NCBI GenBank assembly: GCA_009773645.1
Contig: WSYB01000044.1
Location: 1 to 63,067, forward strand
DNA from: Geobacteraceae bacterium
Lineage (GTDB): Bacteria; Desulfobacterota; Desulfuromonadia; Geobacterales; Geobacteraceae
Direction of reading: 5' to 3'
Length of the DNA: 63,067 nt
The notes under the pieces were generated by a model. The model saw only the letters and a list, made by a program, of their open reading frames with translations. It was not told the origin of the DNA and searched no databases. The position numbers were made by a program, and so were the translations under genes. Positions 52,567 to 61,377 of the stretch are shown here, piece by piece. How positions within the stretch are numbered: position 1 is the stretch's first letter; every line of letters begins with the position of its first letter.

Positions 52567-52758
52567 ATGGTGCTTTTCTACGATCCGAAAGATGCGTCCG
52601 ACCTGGCCCGGGTGGAGGCCGTGCTGAAAAAGGGGGGGATTGAGTATTTCCTGCGCCGCGAGCCCGAAGCGGGGATAGGGCCGATGCAAGTGCACGTAGC
52701 GGAAGAGGATATGCCGAAGGCGGAAAAGCTGGTCCGGCTGGAGGCGTGCAGGAAATGA
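52567..52758 (+). CDS. DUF2007 small protein (putative signal transducing protein)
   Basis: A 63-residue protein. The form FYDPKDASDLARVEAVLKKG GIEYFLRRE, then QVHVAEEDMPKAEKLV, is that of DUF2007 domains, a ferredoxin-like fold sometimes compared with PII-related or ACT-like domains. ATG 52567 has a perfect AAGGAGGTG six bases upstream; an in-frame start at 52558 is too near. It is convergent with the cytochrome b gene, only 10 bases apart. The function is unknown. Confidence 0.8.
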   Translation: MVLFYDPKDASDLARVEAVLKKGGIEYFLRREPEAGIGPMQVHVAEEDMPKAEKLVRLEACRK

Positions 52759-52768
52759 AAAGCATGGC

Positions 52769-53419
52769 TTACTCTTCCACTGATTTGTATCCGCTGAAAA
52801 TGCCCGAGATGACGCCACCCTTCACCCTGATGTCAACCAGCCAGGCGCTGTAGATATGGTTGATGACAAAACCGATGAGGAGCCACATGGCCAGATGATG
52901 GGTAAGCCGCAGCCACTGGGCGGGGATTATGGGGAGTAACCAGCCGAACAGCGCGTGCATGAAGGAGTGCGGGTCGTACTGGACATAAAGGGCAAAACCG
53001 GTCACGATCATGAACAGATAGAGGAGAAATACGATCAGATAAATGGTGGCGGCCATGGCGTTGAGCCCCACATCCGCAGGGAGCCGCCGGCTCAGAAAGA
53101 CATACCAGCGGGAGACCTCCCACATCCTGCGGCGTCCCTCAGAGGTCAACCAGGGTATGAATACCCGCCACCGGCTGTACTCATTGCCGACAAAGGCCCA
53201 GTAGATGCGGGCAAGGACGCTGACGGTGAATGTGTATCCTGCAACAAAATGGAGAAACCTGGTCCATCCCATGATGTACTGGGAAGGGTTGAGGGCCAGG
53301 GTTTTCGGGGAACCGATATAGAGGCCGGTGAAACAGAGGGTGATGATGCAGAGGACGTTGATCCAGTGGGTGACCCGCACCGGAATTTCCCATACGTATT
53401 TGATCACTACCTTGCCCAT
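52769..53419 (-). CDS. Cytochrome b of Ni,Fe-hydrogenase/b561 type (HyaC-like)
   Basis: A 216-residue membrane protein with four helices. His residues in VRVTHWINVLCIITL, RFLHFVAGYTF and WLRLTHHLAMWLLIGFVINH are candidate ligands of two b hemes. Ends of the sequence (ISGIFSGYKSVEE) match hydrogenase cytochrome b subunits (HyaC/HupC/HybB-like family), which move electrons from periplasmic enzymes to quinone. No hydrogenase or dehydrogenase gene is adjacent, so the partner is unknown. The ATG has GGGAGGCGG upstream. Confidence 0.9.
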   Translation of the reverse strand: MGKVVIKYVWEIPVRVTHWINVLCIITLCFTGLYIGSPKTLALNPSQYIMGWTRFLHFVAGYTFTVSVLARIYWAFVGNEYSRWRVFIPWLTSEGRRRMWEVSRWYVFLSRRLPADVGLNAMAATIYLIVFLLYLFMIVTGFALYVQYDPHSFMHALFGWLLPIIPAQWLRLTHHLAMWLLIGFVINHIYSAWLVDIRVKGGVISGIFSGYKSVEE

Positions 53420-53646
53420 TTGCCGCCTCCCGGTGGTCGTGATATACCCATTAAACCACAGATTGTGAAAATTTAAAGTAAGGGTGCTGCCAGATTTTCA
53501 ACACATTTCTCGCTAAAATTGCCAACCCCCCTGTCTTATTCAATCTTTATGATAAAATTAAAACTACGGTTTCTTTCCTGCCGGCTTTAACGGTAAGGGG
53601 AAGGGCGGTGTGAACCGAAAAAGCCTGATTTTGCTCAAGGTCTATC

Positions 53647-53991
53647 ATGGAAAAGGACATTCTGACTGCCATCGTTGACGTGGAGAAGGAAATCCGGGAG
53701 CGGCTCGCCGCCGAGCGGAAAAAGGCGGAGGAGCGCCTTGCACAGCTCGGGCGGGAAAGGGAGGAAGAGATCGGGAGAGAGGAAGAGCGGTTGGAAGCGG
53801 AGCTGCGGAATGCGCTGGCGGTCGCCAATGCGGATGCGGAGAGGAAGGCCGCCGCTCTTGTGGAGGATGCGGCCGCCCGGGCGGAACGCCTCACCCGGCT
53901 TGACGAAAAGACCCTCCAGGAGGTCATAACGAGGCACCTCATGGGGATACTGCCGGGGAGAGGCGATGATCGTCAGAATGTCCAAGGTTGA
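53647..53991 (+). CDS. A/V-type ATPase peripheral stalk subunit (G/H-like)
   Basis: A 114-residue protein that is nearly all coiled coil, rich in Glu, Arg and Ala (KEIRERLAAERKKAEERLAQ), without membrane segments. Such proteins pair with subunit E as peripheral stalks in A/V-type ATPases. It is the first gene of the ATPase operon and overlaps the start of the subunit I gene by 26 bases. The sequence itself carries little family signal, so the call leans on position. Confidence 0.8.
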   Translation: MEKDILTAIVDVEKEIRERLAAERKKAEERLAQLGREREEEIGREEERLEAELRNALAVANADAERKAAALVEDAAARAERLTRLDEKTLQEVITRHLMGILPGRGDDRQNVQG

Positions 53992-55832
53992 GATTTTTGG
54001 ACCGAAAGATCAGCTCCTGCAGGTCCTCTCGCTGGTCCGGGAACTGGGCGTATTCCAGGTCGAGCCGGAAATTAAGGGATATATCGAGAAAGGGGAGGAT
54101 ACGGAGGTCAGGTCGGCCGTGCTGGACAAGGAGACCCTTGCCGAACGGGTCTTTCTCGAAGACCTCCGTCTGAAGATCGATGAGCTCTGCGCCTGTCTCC
54201 CGAAGCTGTCGGTGAGAGAGAGTTACCGTGATCGACGCCATCGCCGCAACCGTGGAGAAGCATGGCGCGGCATGCCGTGAGCTTAGCCGGAAAAGGGAAG
54301 CCTTGCGCAGAGAGAAGGGGGAGCTGGAGCGGCACACCGTTTTCCTGGGTGTCCTCGACGAACTCCTCGCAGGGGTGGAGGCGAAAACCGGGCTCGACTT
54401 CATCGGGGTGACGATAAAAGACCCGGCCGCCATGGAGCACCTTATGAGGCTTGTTGCCCGGCTGACCGACGGAAAGTTCGAAATCCTGACTGCCACCGCG
54501 TCGGACGGCACGGTCATAGGGTTGATAACCATGGCAAAAGAGCAATCTGACAAGGTAAAGCGGGCCTTGAGCGCGGAGCATGTCCCCGAGCTTTCCCTTC
54601 CTGCGTCCTTCAAAGACCTTTCGTTTCCGGAAAAGATCAGGCGGATGAAGGATAGACTGACCGAGGTGTCCGCAGAGATTGCGGTGATCGACCAGGATCA
54701 GGAGAGGTTTGCCCGCCGCTGGCTCTCCATCTACCGGCGGGTGCGGGAGTGGCTTGACGACAGGCTCTCCATCCTCAAGACCACCGCCTTCGTCCATGAG
54801 ACCGGCATGTGCTTTTTCATCCATGGCTGGATCCCCTCAGCGGACGTGGCGCGCGTCGCAGATGAACTGAGAGGGCGGTTCGGCGGGAAGGTGGTGGTGG
54901 TGGAGAAGCAGATACTGGAGCAGGAGCTGGAACGGGTGCCGGTTGCCCTGAAAAACTCCCCCTATTTCCAGCCGTTCGAGCTGTTCGCCCGGCTGCTCCC
55001 CCTGCCGCTTTACACCTCCTATGACCCCACTACGTTCATCGGCATTTTTTTCCCCCTCTTTTTCGGGATGATGCTGGGTGATGCCGGTCATGGCCTGGTG
55101 CTCCTCCTTCTCTCCGTAATCCTGATGAGGCGGTTCAAGGGGAGGGGAAACATCCGGGCCGCGGCGCAGATACTTTTTATTTCCTCCCTCTATGCCGTGC
55201 TCTTTGGCGCCTTCTACGGTGAGTTCTTCGGCGAATTCGGCGGGGAGCACTTCGGCTTCAGGCCCCTCATTGCCGAAAGGCGCACGGCCATTGTGCCGAC
55301 GCTCCTGTTTGCCCTTTCGGTGGGTGTCATGCACGTAGTTCTGGGGCTCTGTCTGGGCGTCGCCTCAGCCATCAGAAGGAAGATAAAAAGGGAGGCTCTG
55401 TTCAAGCTGCTGAATATCTTTGTAATCCTTTGCCTGGTGGTCCTGTTCGTCTCGCTGTTCGCACCCGTGCCGCGGCTTCTGACCAGACCGATCATCGTCA
55501 CTCTGCTGATTGCCATCCCCCTTCTCCTGGTCACAGGCGGGCTGATGGCTCCCCTTGAGCTGGTGAAGAACATCGGCAACATCATCTCCTATGCGAGGAT
55601 CATGGCGATCGGGCTGACATCCGTTTATCTTGCCACCGTGGCCAACCAGCTTGCCGGGAAGACCGGGGATATCGTGACCGGAACGGTAGTGGCGGTAATA
55701 CTCCATGCGTTGGGTATCATTATCGGGGTCTTCTCTCCCACGATTCAGTCGCTCAGACTCCATTACGTGGAGTTTTTCAGTAAATTTATGGAGCACGGCG
55801 GCAGGAGGTTCGAGCCGCTAAAAAAGGGGTGA
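53966..55832 (+). CDS. ntpI: A/V-type ATPase subunit I (subunit a), split by a frameshift
   Basis: Subunit I holds the half-channels for ion passage and the stator arm. The N-terminal part (MSKVEIFGPKDQLLQVLSLV) reads from 53966 to about 54222, then continues in another frame from the GTG at 54228 (VIDAIAATVEKHGAACREL) to 55832. A short GA tract (54214-54222) marks the break; two more bases would restore RERVTVIDA. The second part has the long cytosolic arm, PYFQPFELFARLLPLPLYTS, and about seven membrane helices with PLFFGMMLGDAGHG and the key Arg in NIISYARIMAIG. Joined length is near 622, normal for the family. It may be a real lesion, a sequencing error or two coupled chains. Confidence 0.9.
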
Positions 55833-55854
55833 GGCGTGAAGGGTGAGGAGTGAG
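55829..55854 (+). repeat. Single arm of degenerate-word family (GTGAGGCGTGAAGGGTGAGG)
   Basis: GTGAGG words follow the subunit I stop codon and resemble the left arm of the hairpin at 38574, but the second arm is absent. Confidence 0.45.
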
Positions 55855-55894
55855 GTTGTTTTATATATTACAAAGAGCATGAGGAGGGTACGTT

Positions 55895-56107
55895 ATGGAG
55901 AAGGCGATAATAGCTTTAGCGGCGGCGCTTGCCATTGGACTAAGCGCCCTGGCCACGGGATGGGCCCAGTCTAAGATCGGGTCAGCGGGGGCGGGCGCCA
56001 TCGCCGAGAAGCCGGAACTGACCGGCACGATGCTCATTCTGCTCGCCATCCCCGAGACCATGGTGATCCTCGGGTTCGTGGTCGCCACCATGATACTCTA
56101 CCTGTAA
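55895..56107 (+). CDS. ntpK: A/V-type ATPase subunit K (proteolipid c), two-helix form
   Basis: The 70-residue proteolipid forms the rotor ring. Helix 1 spans about 4-31 (LALAIGL part, with Q25), the polar loop is IAEKPELTG, and helix 2 spans about 44-70 with ion-binding E54 in IPETMVILGFVV. The protein is a single hairpin, as in archaeal and F-type rings, not the four-helix form of Enterococcus. Q25 and Thr55 next to E54 could help bind Na+, but this is uncertain. A strong GAGGAGGG lies upstream. It lies between subunits I and E. Confidence 0.95.
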   Translation: MEKAIIALAAALAIGLSALATGWAQSKIGSAGAGAIAEKPELTGTMLILLAIPETMVILGFVVATMILYL

Positions 56108-56119
56108 CGGCCAAAGAGG

Positions 56120-56683
56120 ATGGGATATCAGGAGCTGATAGAAGCCCTCCGCCGGGAAGGGGAGGAAAAGGCCGGGGCGATCCGTCGGGAAGCCGAAGCA
56201 GAGGCGGAGCGGACCAGGAGCGAGGCTGAAGCCGGGCTTGCACTGTTGCGGGAAGAACATGCAAAACGCCAGGCCGTGGCCGTTGCGGAGAAAAGCAGGG
56301 AGATCCTTGCCGAGGCGGAGAGCAAAGGTCGGCTCATCAGGCTTGCGGCTGAAAGTGTGCTGGCTGAGAGGCTTTACGAGCTGGCCCGTCGCTCCCTGCG
56401 GCTTCTCAGGGAACAGGGGTATGAAGCGCTGTTTGCCGCGCTGGCGGAGGAACTTCCGCCCGTCAAATGGGAAACGGTCAGGGTCAATCCCGCGGATGAG
56501 GAGCCCGCCGGGCGCCATTTTCCTGCCGCTGAGATCGTGACGGACAACGCACTCACCGGTGGGATGGAGGTGTCGGGAGAAGGAGGGAGGCTCTGCATTG
56601 TCAATACCCTGGAAAAGAGGCTGGAGAGAGGGTGGCCCGAGATACTCCCCGGTCTTTTCCGGGACGTTTGCAAAGAGGTTTGA
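56120..56683 (+). CDS. ntpE: A/V-type ATPase subunit E
   Basis: A 187-residue stalk subunit: a long Ala/Glu/Arg coiled coil (about 1-85, KAGAIRREAEAEAERTRSEA) and a globular C-terminal part (GGMEVSGEGGRLCIVNTLEK, RGWPEILPGLF) of the usual type. It connects the catalytic head to subunit I with the G/H-like protein. The gene starts 12 bases after ntpK. Confidence 0.92.
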   Translation: MGYQELIEALRREGEEKAGAIRREAEAEAERTRSEAEAGLALLREEHAKRQAVAVAEKSREILAEAESKGRLIRLAAESVLAERLYELARRSLRLLREQGYEALFAALAEELPPVKWETVRVNPADEEPAGRHFPAAEIVTDNALTGGMEVSGEGGRLCIVNTLEKRLERGWPEILPGLFRDVCKEV

Positions 56684-56722
56684 GGTTCGAGGTTCGAGGT
56701 TTTAACCCGAAACTCGAAACGG
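56682..56722. repeat. Degenerate-word hairpin (GAGGTTCGAGGTTCGAGG / AACTCGAAAC)
   Basis: The left arm is GAGGTTCGAGGTTCGAGGTT and the right arm is CCCGAAACTCGAAAC. It fills the 47-base gap between ntpE and ntpC. Confidence 0.6.
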
Positions 56723-56730
56723 GGTTAATA

Positions 56731-57693
56731 ATGGAACTCCTGCGCACTGTTCATAATAGAGGCTATCCTCAGGAATACCTCCAGGCGAGGATCAGGGGGC
56801 GGAGAGCGTACCAGATTGGCGACTGGGAGCGGATTCTCTCCGCTGCCGACCCCCTTGAAGCGGTACCGGCTTCACCCTACCGGGGCGCGCTCACCGTCCG
56901 ATCGGAAGAGGAGGTATGGCAGAACCTGCTGCGGGAGCTTGTCTGGCTTTACTGCCAGATGGACCAACGGGTCAGAGAGATATTTTCCCCTGTTTTTGTC
57001 TGCTTCGAGCTTCGAACCCTGGTCCTCTGTCTGAGAAACAAGGGGGAGAGAAACGACCGGAAGATCGAGGAACTACTGTTTTACAGCCTGCTTGCGGGAA
57101 AGGTGCAAAAGGCCTTAAAGGCGGACCAGGACCTCCCCGGGGTCATCGATGCCGTTGCGGGGGTGCTTTCCGCCGGCGCGATGAGATTCGGCAGGCTCAG
57201 GAACATTTACCGGGAGCAGGGACTGACCGGGTTTGAACAGGGATTAACGAACCTCAGCCTGGGAGAGGTAATAAAAGGGCCGCTCCATCCTCTGATCAGG
57301 GAATTCATCAGCCGCCTCATAGACACAAGGAATGTCATGACCCTTTACAAACATCTGAGATGGCGGATCAAGGCGCCTCCAGCCTTCATAGAGGGGGGAG
57401 GGATCAGGGAGTCGGCGCTCAGGGAGATTGCGGAGAAAAACGACATGGCGGAGGTCTCTCCCCTCATCCGGCGGCTGACCGGGGAGGAGGTTGAGGCCGC
57501 TTCCGCCGGCAATGTGGAGCGCCTGCTCCTTACGGCGATTACCCGGCTTGTGCGGAGACGGGGGAGGGAGCCGGCAGGTACGGGTCTCATCCTCGACCAT
57601 CTCTGGCGGTGCTATGTGGAGGCGCTCAATCTGAGTCTCCTCATTCACTGCAGGGATGACCGTGAAGCCGTGAGAAGAGAGCTTGTTCAATGA
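56731..57693 (+). CDS. ntpC: A/V-type ATPase subunit C (d-like)
   Basis: A 320-residue, all-helical, soluble protein of the V-ATPase AC39/subunit C family, which joins the rotor ring to the central stalk. Typical sections are TVHNRGYPQEYLQARIRGRR, VCFELRTLVLCLRNKGER and LIDTRNVMTLYKHLRW. The ATG at 56731 is used because a longer frame (from 56632) reads through ntpE. It overlaps ntpF by four bases (ATGA). Confidence 0.9.
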   Translation: MELLRTVHNRGYPQEYLQARIRGRRAYQIGDWERILSAADPLEAVPASPYRGALTVRSEEEVWQNLLRELVWLYCQMDQRVREIFSPVFVCFELRTLVLCLRNKGERNDRKIEELLFYSLLAGKVQKALKADQDLPGVIDAVAGVLSAGAMRFGRLRNIYREQGLTGFEQGLTNLSLGEVIKGPLHPLIREFISRLIDTRNVMTLYKHLRWRIKAPPAFIEGGGIRESALREIAEKNDMAEVSPLIRRLTGEEVEAASAGNVERLLLTAITRLVRRRGREPAGTGLILDHLWRCYVEALNLSLLIHCRDDREAVRRELVQ

Positions 57694-58013
57694 AAAACAT
57701 CGTATTCATTACCCCCGATGACGCGCAGTACGGCTTCAGCATCAGCGGCGCCGTTCAGTATGCCGTGGCGCCGGAAGAGGTCGAGGCGACCCTCAAGAAG
57801 GTGATGGCCGACCCGGACAGCGGGGTAGTGGTCATAGACGAACGGCTCATCAAGGGGGTCGGCGAGGAGCGCTTTCGGGAGATGGAGAAACGCTGGTACG
57901 GCATCCTCATCGTTCTCCCTGCACCGGAAAAGGGAGCGGAGGAAGGGGAAGAAGACTACGCCCTGAGGCTGATCAGGCGCGCGATCGGCTATCATGTGCG
58001 GTTACAGCTGTGA
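57690..58013 (+). CDS. ntpF: A/V-type ATPase subunit F
   Basis: A 107-residue subunit with the CheY-like fold of the family: KNIVFITPDDAQYGFSISGA at the N-terminus, VVVIDERLIKGVGEERFREM in the middle, and a C-terminal helix. It forms the central rotor stalk with subunit D. It overlaps ntpC and is followed by a word hairpin before ntpA. Confidence 0.9.
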   Translation: MKNIVFITPDDAQYGFSISGAVQYAVAPEEVEATLKKVMADPDSGVVVIDERLIKGVGEERFREMEKRWYGILIVLPAPEKGAEEGEEDYALRLIRRAIGYHVRLQL

Positions 58014-58083
58014 GGAGCGAGGAGCTAGGAACGAGGACAAAAAGCCTTTAACCTAGAACCTAGAGCCTAGAACCTCGAACCTT
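58011..58083. repeat. Degenerate-word hairpin (GTGAGGAGCGAGGAGCTAGG / CCTAGAACCTCG)
   Basis: Left arm words GAGGAGCGAGGAGCTAGGAA pair with AACCTAGAACCTAGAGCCTA and GAACCTCGAACC around GACAAAAAGC. It separates ntpF from ntpA and mixes words of the GAGG and CTAGAA types. Confidence 0.7.
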
Positions 58084-58101
58084 GTTTCCAGGGGGTAAAG
58101 T

Positions 58102-59712
58102 TTGAGCGGTCGCATACTGGGTATATCCGGTCCGACGGTAACGGTCGACCTCAAGGGGCTTAAACTCTATGACATGGTCCGGGTGGGGGAGGCCATGCTC
58201 ATCGGCGAGGTGGTGAGACTGGAGGAGGACCGGGCGGTGGTGCAGGTCTACGAGGACACGAGGGGGCTCGGCGTCGGCGAGCAGGCCAAGGGGGTGAACG
58301 TGCCCCTTACCGTGAGGCTCGGGCCCGGCCTCCTTTCGGGGATGTACGACGGTCTTCAGCGCCCCCTGGAAAGATTGCGGGAGGAGACCGGGCCGTATAT
58401 CAGCGGAGGGCGGGAACTCCACGCTCTGGACCTTGAGAGGCCCTGGCGCTTCTTTCCCCTTAAACAGGCGGGTGACGAAGTGGCAGAAGGCGATATCCTG
58501 GGCCACGTGGAAGAGGGACCGTTCCGGCACCTCATATCTGCCATGGAGAATGGGCGGATCGCCAGCATCCATCCCGGTGAGTTTACGCTGGCCGGGCCTG
58601 TAGGGACTTATGCCGACGGCAGGGTAATCCAGGCCCATCAGGAATGGCCGGTGCGCAAGCCGCGGCCGTACCGGAGAAAGCTCTCCCCGCAGGCGCCTCT
58701 CGTCACCGGACAACGCTCCATCGACTTTCTCTTCCCCTTTGCCCGGGGTGGGACCGCCATCCTCCCTGGCGGCTTCGGCACCGGGAAGACCATCCTGGAG
58801 CAGGCCATTGCCAAGTTTGCCGACGTGGATATCGTGGTCTACGTGGGGTGCGGCGAGCGGGGAAATGAGATGGCCGAACTCCTGGAAGAGTTTGTCACCT
58901 TAAGCGACCCGTGGACCGGCCAGGCGCTCATGACGAGGACCATTGTCGTGGCCAACACCTCCAACATGCCGGTGGCGGCGCGTGAGGCGTCCATCTACAC
59001 CGCGGTCACCATGGCGGAATACTATCGGGACATGGGTTTTCACGTGCTCCTGCTGGCCGACAGCCTCTCCCGTTGGGCGGAGGCGCTCCGGGAGATATCC
59101 TCGTCCCTGGAGGAAATGCCGGGGGAGGAAGGATATCCCACCTACCTCGCCTCACGCCTGGCCTCGTTCATGGAACGGGCCGGGGTGGTGGAAACCTTGA
59201 GCGGCAGTATCGGGGCTCTTTCCATGATCCTCTCCGTATCACCTCCGGGGGGAGACTTCACCGAACCGGTCACCCAGGCGTGTCTCCGGACGGCGGGGGC
59301 GTTTCTCATGCTCGACACCGCGCTGGCCCACCGCCGGCATTTTCCCGCCATCAACTGGTTTCAGAGCTATTCCCTCTATGAGCGGGATATGGTGGAACAT
59401 TTCTCTGCCACCGTCTCCCCCCGCTGGGGGGAAATGCAAAAGCGCTGCCGGGAGCTCTTGCAGCGGGAGGAGACCCTGCGGGAGGTAGCCGAGATTGTTG
59501 GGATCGAGGGGCTGCAGGATGCCGACCGGCTGTTGATGAAGGCGGCGGAGCGGATAAGGCTGGAATTCCTTTCCCAGAACGCCTATACCGAGGACGCCTT
59601 TTCCGCTCCGGATAAGACCCTGGCAATGATCGGGGATATCCTGGAGTTTTATGACCGGGCCGAAGCACGGCTCAAGGCGGGGGAATTCCTCGATGATGTA
59701 CTGAAGGGGTAA
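58102..59712 (+). CDS. ntpA: A/V-type ATPase catalytic subunit A
   Basis: The 536-residue catalytic subunit hydrolyses or makes ATP in the soluble head. P-loop GGFGTGKT is slightly different from the common GPFGSGKT. Other marks are VVYVGCGERGNEM, the large nonhomologous insert near 110-190, VLLLADSLSRWAEALREIS and the P-rich region ILSVSPPGGDFTEPV. It starts with TTG behind AGGGGG, since no ATG precedes the conserved RILGISGPTVTV. Shorter than many A subunits (about 580), mainly because of a shorter C-terminus. Confidence 0.94.
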   Translation: MSGRILGISGPTVTVDLKGLKLYDMVRVGEAMLIGEVVRLEEDRAVVQVYEDTRGLGVGEQAKGVNVPLTVRLGPGLLSGMYDGLQRPLERLREETGPYISGGRELHALDLERPWRFFPLKQAGDEVAEGDILGHVEEGPFRHLISAMENGRIASIHPGEFTLAGPVGTYADGRVIQAHQEWPVRKPRPYRRKLSPQAPLVTGQRSIDFLFPFARGGTAILPGGFGTGKTILEQAIAKFADVDIVVYVGCGERGNEMAELLEEFVTLSDPWTGQALMTRTIVVANTSNMPVAAREASIYTAVTMAEYYRDMGFHVLLLADSLSRWAEALREISSSLEEMPGEEGYPTYLASRLASFMERAGVVETLSGSIGALSMILSVSPPGGDFTEPVTQACLRTAGAFLMLDTALAHRRHFPAINWFQSYSLYERDMVEHFSATVSPRWGEMQKRCRELLQREETLREVAEIVGIEGLQDADRLLMKAAERIRLEFLSQNAYTEDAFSAPDKTLAMIGDILEFYDRAEARLKAGEFLDDVLKG

Positions 59713-59726
59713 AACCTTCAAAACCT

Positions 59727-59962
59727 GCCACAGAGACACTGAGAAACAAATATAAAAACCGGCTCACGCAAAGCCGCAAAGCCGCAAAGAAAAGGAAAAA
59801 CCTTAAGAAATTTTTGTTTTGAACTAAAAGACCAAATCCTATGATTTTCCCTCTGCGTCTTGGCGTCTTTGCGTGAAAAATGGTTTGCTTTCTCCGTGTC
59901 CGTGGATAAAAAATACTTCTGATTTTAAAGATTATCTGTGACTCCGTGTTTCTGCGGCAGAA
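59727..59962. repeat. Nested inverted repeats between ntpA and ntpB
   Basis: The outer arms are TGCCACAGAGACACTGAGAA and CTGTGACTCCGTGTTTCTGC. The inner arms are CTCACGCAAAGCCGCAAAGC and CTTGGCGTCTTTGCGTGA (59764-59877). The inner pair is the second copy of the repeat at 18781. The loop is AT-rich. The whole fills the 265-base gap, which holds no ORF. Confidence 0.75.
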
Positions 59963-59977
59963 GTTAAAGGATTTGAC

Positions 59978-61297
59978 ATGCGACTTTCCGAACACATCTA
60001 CCGCACCGTTTCCTCCATCAGGGGGCCGCTCCTTTTTGTGGAGCAGGTGCTTTCCGTCAGGGTCGGCGAGGTGGTAAGGATCATCCGTCCCGACGGCGGC
60101 ACCATGGAGGGGGAGGTCCTGAAGATCGACGGCCGGACGGTCCTCATCCAGGTCTTCGGAGAGACCCGCGGTCTCGACGTCAACTCCCCGGTGGTGTTCA
60201 CCGATGCGGTGAAAAAGGCCCCCCTTTCCGCGGATATCATCGGCCGGGTCTTCAACGGCTCTTTCCTCCCCATCGACAACGCCCCCATGTTCATTCCCGA
60301 ACGGTGGGGGAAGGTCTCCGGCTTCCCCATGAATCCGACGGCGCGGGCACGCCCCGAGGAGTTCATCGAAACCGGCTTTTCCGCCATCGACGGACTCAAC
60401 ACCCTGGTGAAGGGGCAGAAGCTTCCCATCTTTTCCTGCGCCGGGTTGCCTTCCAAGGAACTGGCGGCCGGAATCCTCGAGAACTCGAGGCTTGCCGGAG
60501 GCGGGGAGTTTGTGGTGGTTTTTGTGGCACTGGGGCTTACCCACCACGAGTATTCCTTCTATATGCGGGTCATCGAGCGAATGCGGACCGGCTTTGTCGC
60601 CTTTATCAACAAAGCCGACGAGCCGGTGATGGAGAGGCTCCTGGCGCCTCGCTTCGGCCTGGCCTGTGCGGAACACCTGGCTTTTACCCGCGGAATGGAT
60701 GTTCTGGTGGTGATAACCGATATGACCAATTACTGCGACGCCCTGCGGGAGGTTTCCACGGCGCGGGAGGAACTCCCCGGCAGAAGGGGGTACCCGGGGT
60801 ACATGTATTCCGACCTGGCCTCCCTCTATGAGCGGGCCGGCCGTATCAAGGGGATGTCCGGGTCGGTCACCATGCTGCCGGTGGTGACCATGCCTGAGGA
60901 TGACATCACCCACCCCATTCCCGACCTTACCGGGTACATCACCGAGGGGCAGATCGTCCTCTCCCGGGAACTGCATCAGAAAGGGGTGTTTCCGCCGGTG
61001 GACGTCCTTCCCAGCCTTTCCCGCCTCATGCAGCGGGGGATCGGAGCCGGGCACACAAGGGAAGATCACCGCGGAATCGCCAATCTCCTTTACAAGCATT
61101 ACGCAAAGGGGAGGGACCTGCGTCGGCTGGAGGCGATTGTCGGCCGGGACGGAATGGTGGAGAGCGACCGGATGATGCTCGATTTCGCCGACGCCTTTGA
61201 ACGGGAACTGGTCAATCAGGGGGGTGCGCGGAGGGACATCAACGAAAGCCTCGATACGGGAATAGCGCTGCTGCGGCGGTTCTCGCTGGAGAAGTGA
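59978..61297 (+). CDS. ntpB: A/V-type ATPase regulatory subunit B
   Basis: A 439-residue non-catalytic head subunit. It keeps the fold of the A subunit but the P-loop is changed to SCAGLPSKEL, as in all B subunits. Other conserved segments are IRGPLLFVEQV, GVFPPVDVLPSLSRLMQRGI and VITDMTNYCDALREVS. Interaction with A makes the catalytic interface. It starts at ATG 59978 beyond the nested repeat with a weak ribosome site. Confidence 0.95.
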   Translation: MRLSEHIYRTVSSIRGPLLFVEQVLSVRVGEVVRIIRPDGGTMEGEVLKIDGRTVLIQVFGETRGLDVNSPVVFTDAVKKAPLSADIIGRVFNGSFLPIDNAPMFIPERWGKVSGFPMNPTARARPEEFIETGFSAIDGLNTLVKGQKLPIFSCAGLPSKELAAGILENSRLAGGGEFVVVFVALGLTHHEYSFYMRVIERMRTGFVAFINKADEPVMERLLAPRFGLACAEHLAFTRGMDVLVVITDMTNYCDALREVSTAREELPGRRGYPGYMYSDLASLYERAGRIKGMSGSVTMLPVVTMPEDDITHPIPDLTGYITEGQIVLSRELHQKGVFPPVDVLPSLSRLMQRGIGAGHTREDHRGIANLLYKHYAKGRDLRRLEAIVGRDGMVESDRMMLDFADAFERELVNQGGARRDINESLDTGIALLRRFSLEK

Positions 61298-61307
61298 TTA
61301 TGTTTTT

Positions 61308-61345
61308 GCCACAGAGTCACCGAGATCACGGAGAAAGGCAAAAAC
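61308..61345. repeat. CCACAGAGTCACCGAGATCACGGAG repeat fragment
   Basis: The sequence TTGCCACAGAGTCACCGAGA TCACGGAG resembles the outer left arm of the nested repeat at 59727. The opposite arm is not seen. It lies between ntpB and ntpD. Confidence 0.5.
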
Positions 61346-61377
61346 ACCTTTAGCAGGGGATAGACAGGATTTTAGGA

